NCBI GenBank assembly: GCA_044507525.1
Contig: JBIQJM010000027.1
Coordinates: 1 to 32,122 of the forward strand
Length of the DNA: 32,122 nt
Direction of reading: 5' to 3'
Source of the DNA: Zeimonas sp044507525
Lineage (GTDB): Bacteria > Pseudomonadota > Gammaproteobacteria > Burkholderiales > Burkholderiaceae_E
The translations under genes and the position numbers were made by a program. How positions within the stretch are numbered: the first letter of the stretch is position 1; each line of letters starts with the position of its first letter. The notes under the pieces are model-generated. The model was not told the DNA's origin. It did no database searches and saw nothing but the letters and a program-made list of their open reading frames with translations. Shown piece by piece: positions 31,728-32,122 of this stretch.

Positions 31728-31753
31728 CGAAGGAATCGACCGCGATTCCTTCG
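31728..31753. terminator. Strong hairpin between convergent genes
   Basis: CGAAGGAATCG (31728-31738) and CGATTCCTTCG (31743-31753) form a perfect 11-bp stem with a 4-base ACCG loop in the 54-base gap between the EamA gene and the convergent transglutaminase-like gene. Its position fits a two-way terminator, though neither strand has a T run after it. Confidence 0.65.
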
Positions 31754-31769
31754 CGCGTTGCTTCCCGGG

Positions 31770-32122
31770 TCAGCGAATCGGCGTTTCGTCCTCGAATCGC
31801 TCCACCGGCGCGTCGGCCCCGGCAGCGAATTCGCTTCCCGGGTACTTCGCCGCGAAGTCGTCGCGCACCTGCTGCAGCGGCAGGTCCGACCACGTGCCGT
31901 GGTCCGCGAGATACTGCATGTGGCGCCGGCCGTGCGCATCGTGCTCCTGGTAGAGCGCGTCGTCGGTTCCGTCGAAATCGGTGGGGCGAACGCCGAAGCG
32001 CTCGCACAGCTCGATGTTGAACGCCGGCACAGCCTTCACCCACTTGCCGTCGAGCAGGAGCGCGGCATAGCCGTGGTCGTAGAAGATGTCGACGCCGCCC
32101 ATGCGTGCGCGCAGCTTCTCGG
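31770..32122 (-). CDS. Transglutaminase-like domain protein, 3' part
   Basis: Only the C-terminal ~116 residues are in the window; the reading frame stays open to the right edge (EKLRAR precedes the first in-window Met at 32102), so the true start lies outside. The segment YDHGYAALLLDGKWVKAVPA and a downstream FNIELCERFGV stretch match the end of bacterial transglutaminase-like (papain-fold) proteins, where the H and the strand before W belong to the catalytic half, and the protein ends with a charged tail. The cysteine of the catalytic triad would be upstream of the window. Role unknown; such proteins may be peptidases or protein-modifying enzymes. Confidence 0.7.
   Translation of the reverse strand, partial: EKLRARMGGVDIFYDHGYAALLLDGKWVKAVPAFNIELCERFGVRPTDFDGTDDALYQEHDAHGRRHMQYLADHGTWSDLPLQQVRDDFAAKYPGSEFAAGADAPVERFEDETPIR

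Overview
The window is a GC-rich (well above 60 percent G+C by eye), densely coded stretch of chromosome from a Gram-negative bacterium, most likely a betaproteobacterium (Burkholderiales/Rhodocyclales-like). This rests on family content (OpgGH glucan synthesis, a TRAP dicarboxylate-type transporter, quaternary-ammonium ABC uptake, a fused glucosylglycerol-phosphate synthase/phosphatase), on heavy GTG start usage, and on a tRNA-Met with encoded CCA. I saw no phage, transposase, integrase, CRISPR array or rRNA.

Layout. 0-5.4 kb (minus strand): mscS-like channel, then opgG and opgH (periplasmic glucans), then a small exported DsrE protein. 5.5-8.4 kb: an AraC-type regulator divergent from a thiamine-pyrophosphate (acetolactate-synthase-like) enzyme. 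8.4-11.8 kb (minus): a tight operon of a bile-acid:sodium-symporter-family transporter, an NAD-dependent epimerase, a short-chain dehydrogenase and a TauE/SafE permease, the last two entered through 4-base GTGA overlaps. 12.3-20 kb: a fused HAD phosphatase/GT20 synthase for glucosylglycerol, tail to tail with an SGLT-like sodium:solute symporter, then a complete OsmU/YehZYXW-like quaternary-ammonium ABC importer (permease, ATPase, permease, lipoprotein). With mscS and opgGH this gives five osmotic-adaptation loci within 20 kb.

20-29.8 kb: a SAM-dependent methyltransferase with a roughly 400-base leader that folds on paper into a multi-helix RNA with a loop-linker pseudoknot, followed by what looks like a catabolic regulon. 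Leftward: an arylmalonate-decarboxylase/maleate-isomerase-fold protein, a GntR/FCD regulator, a cysteine hydrolase, a class III CoA-transferase and an HMG-CoA-lyase-type enzyme. Rightward: a carboxymuconolactone-decarboxylase-family protein, a three-part TRAP transporter and a second racemase-fold enzyme. Two palindromic operators 53 bp apart lie in the divergent promoter region. The two racemase-fold paralogs differ strikingly: the right one keeps both catalytic cysteines, the left one has glycine at both places. The substrate is unknown; an amide or ester of a (methyl-)dicarboxylic acid fits the enzyme set.

29.8-32.1 kb: tRNA-Met just downstream of pyrF, an EamA-type exporter, a strong hairpin between convergent genes, and the 3' part of a transglutaminase-like gene that runs off the window.

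All functional calls come from reading motifs and gene order; no database search was possible.
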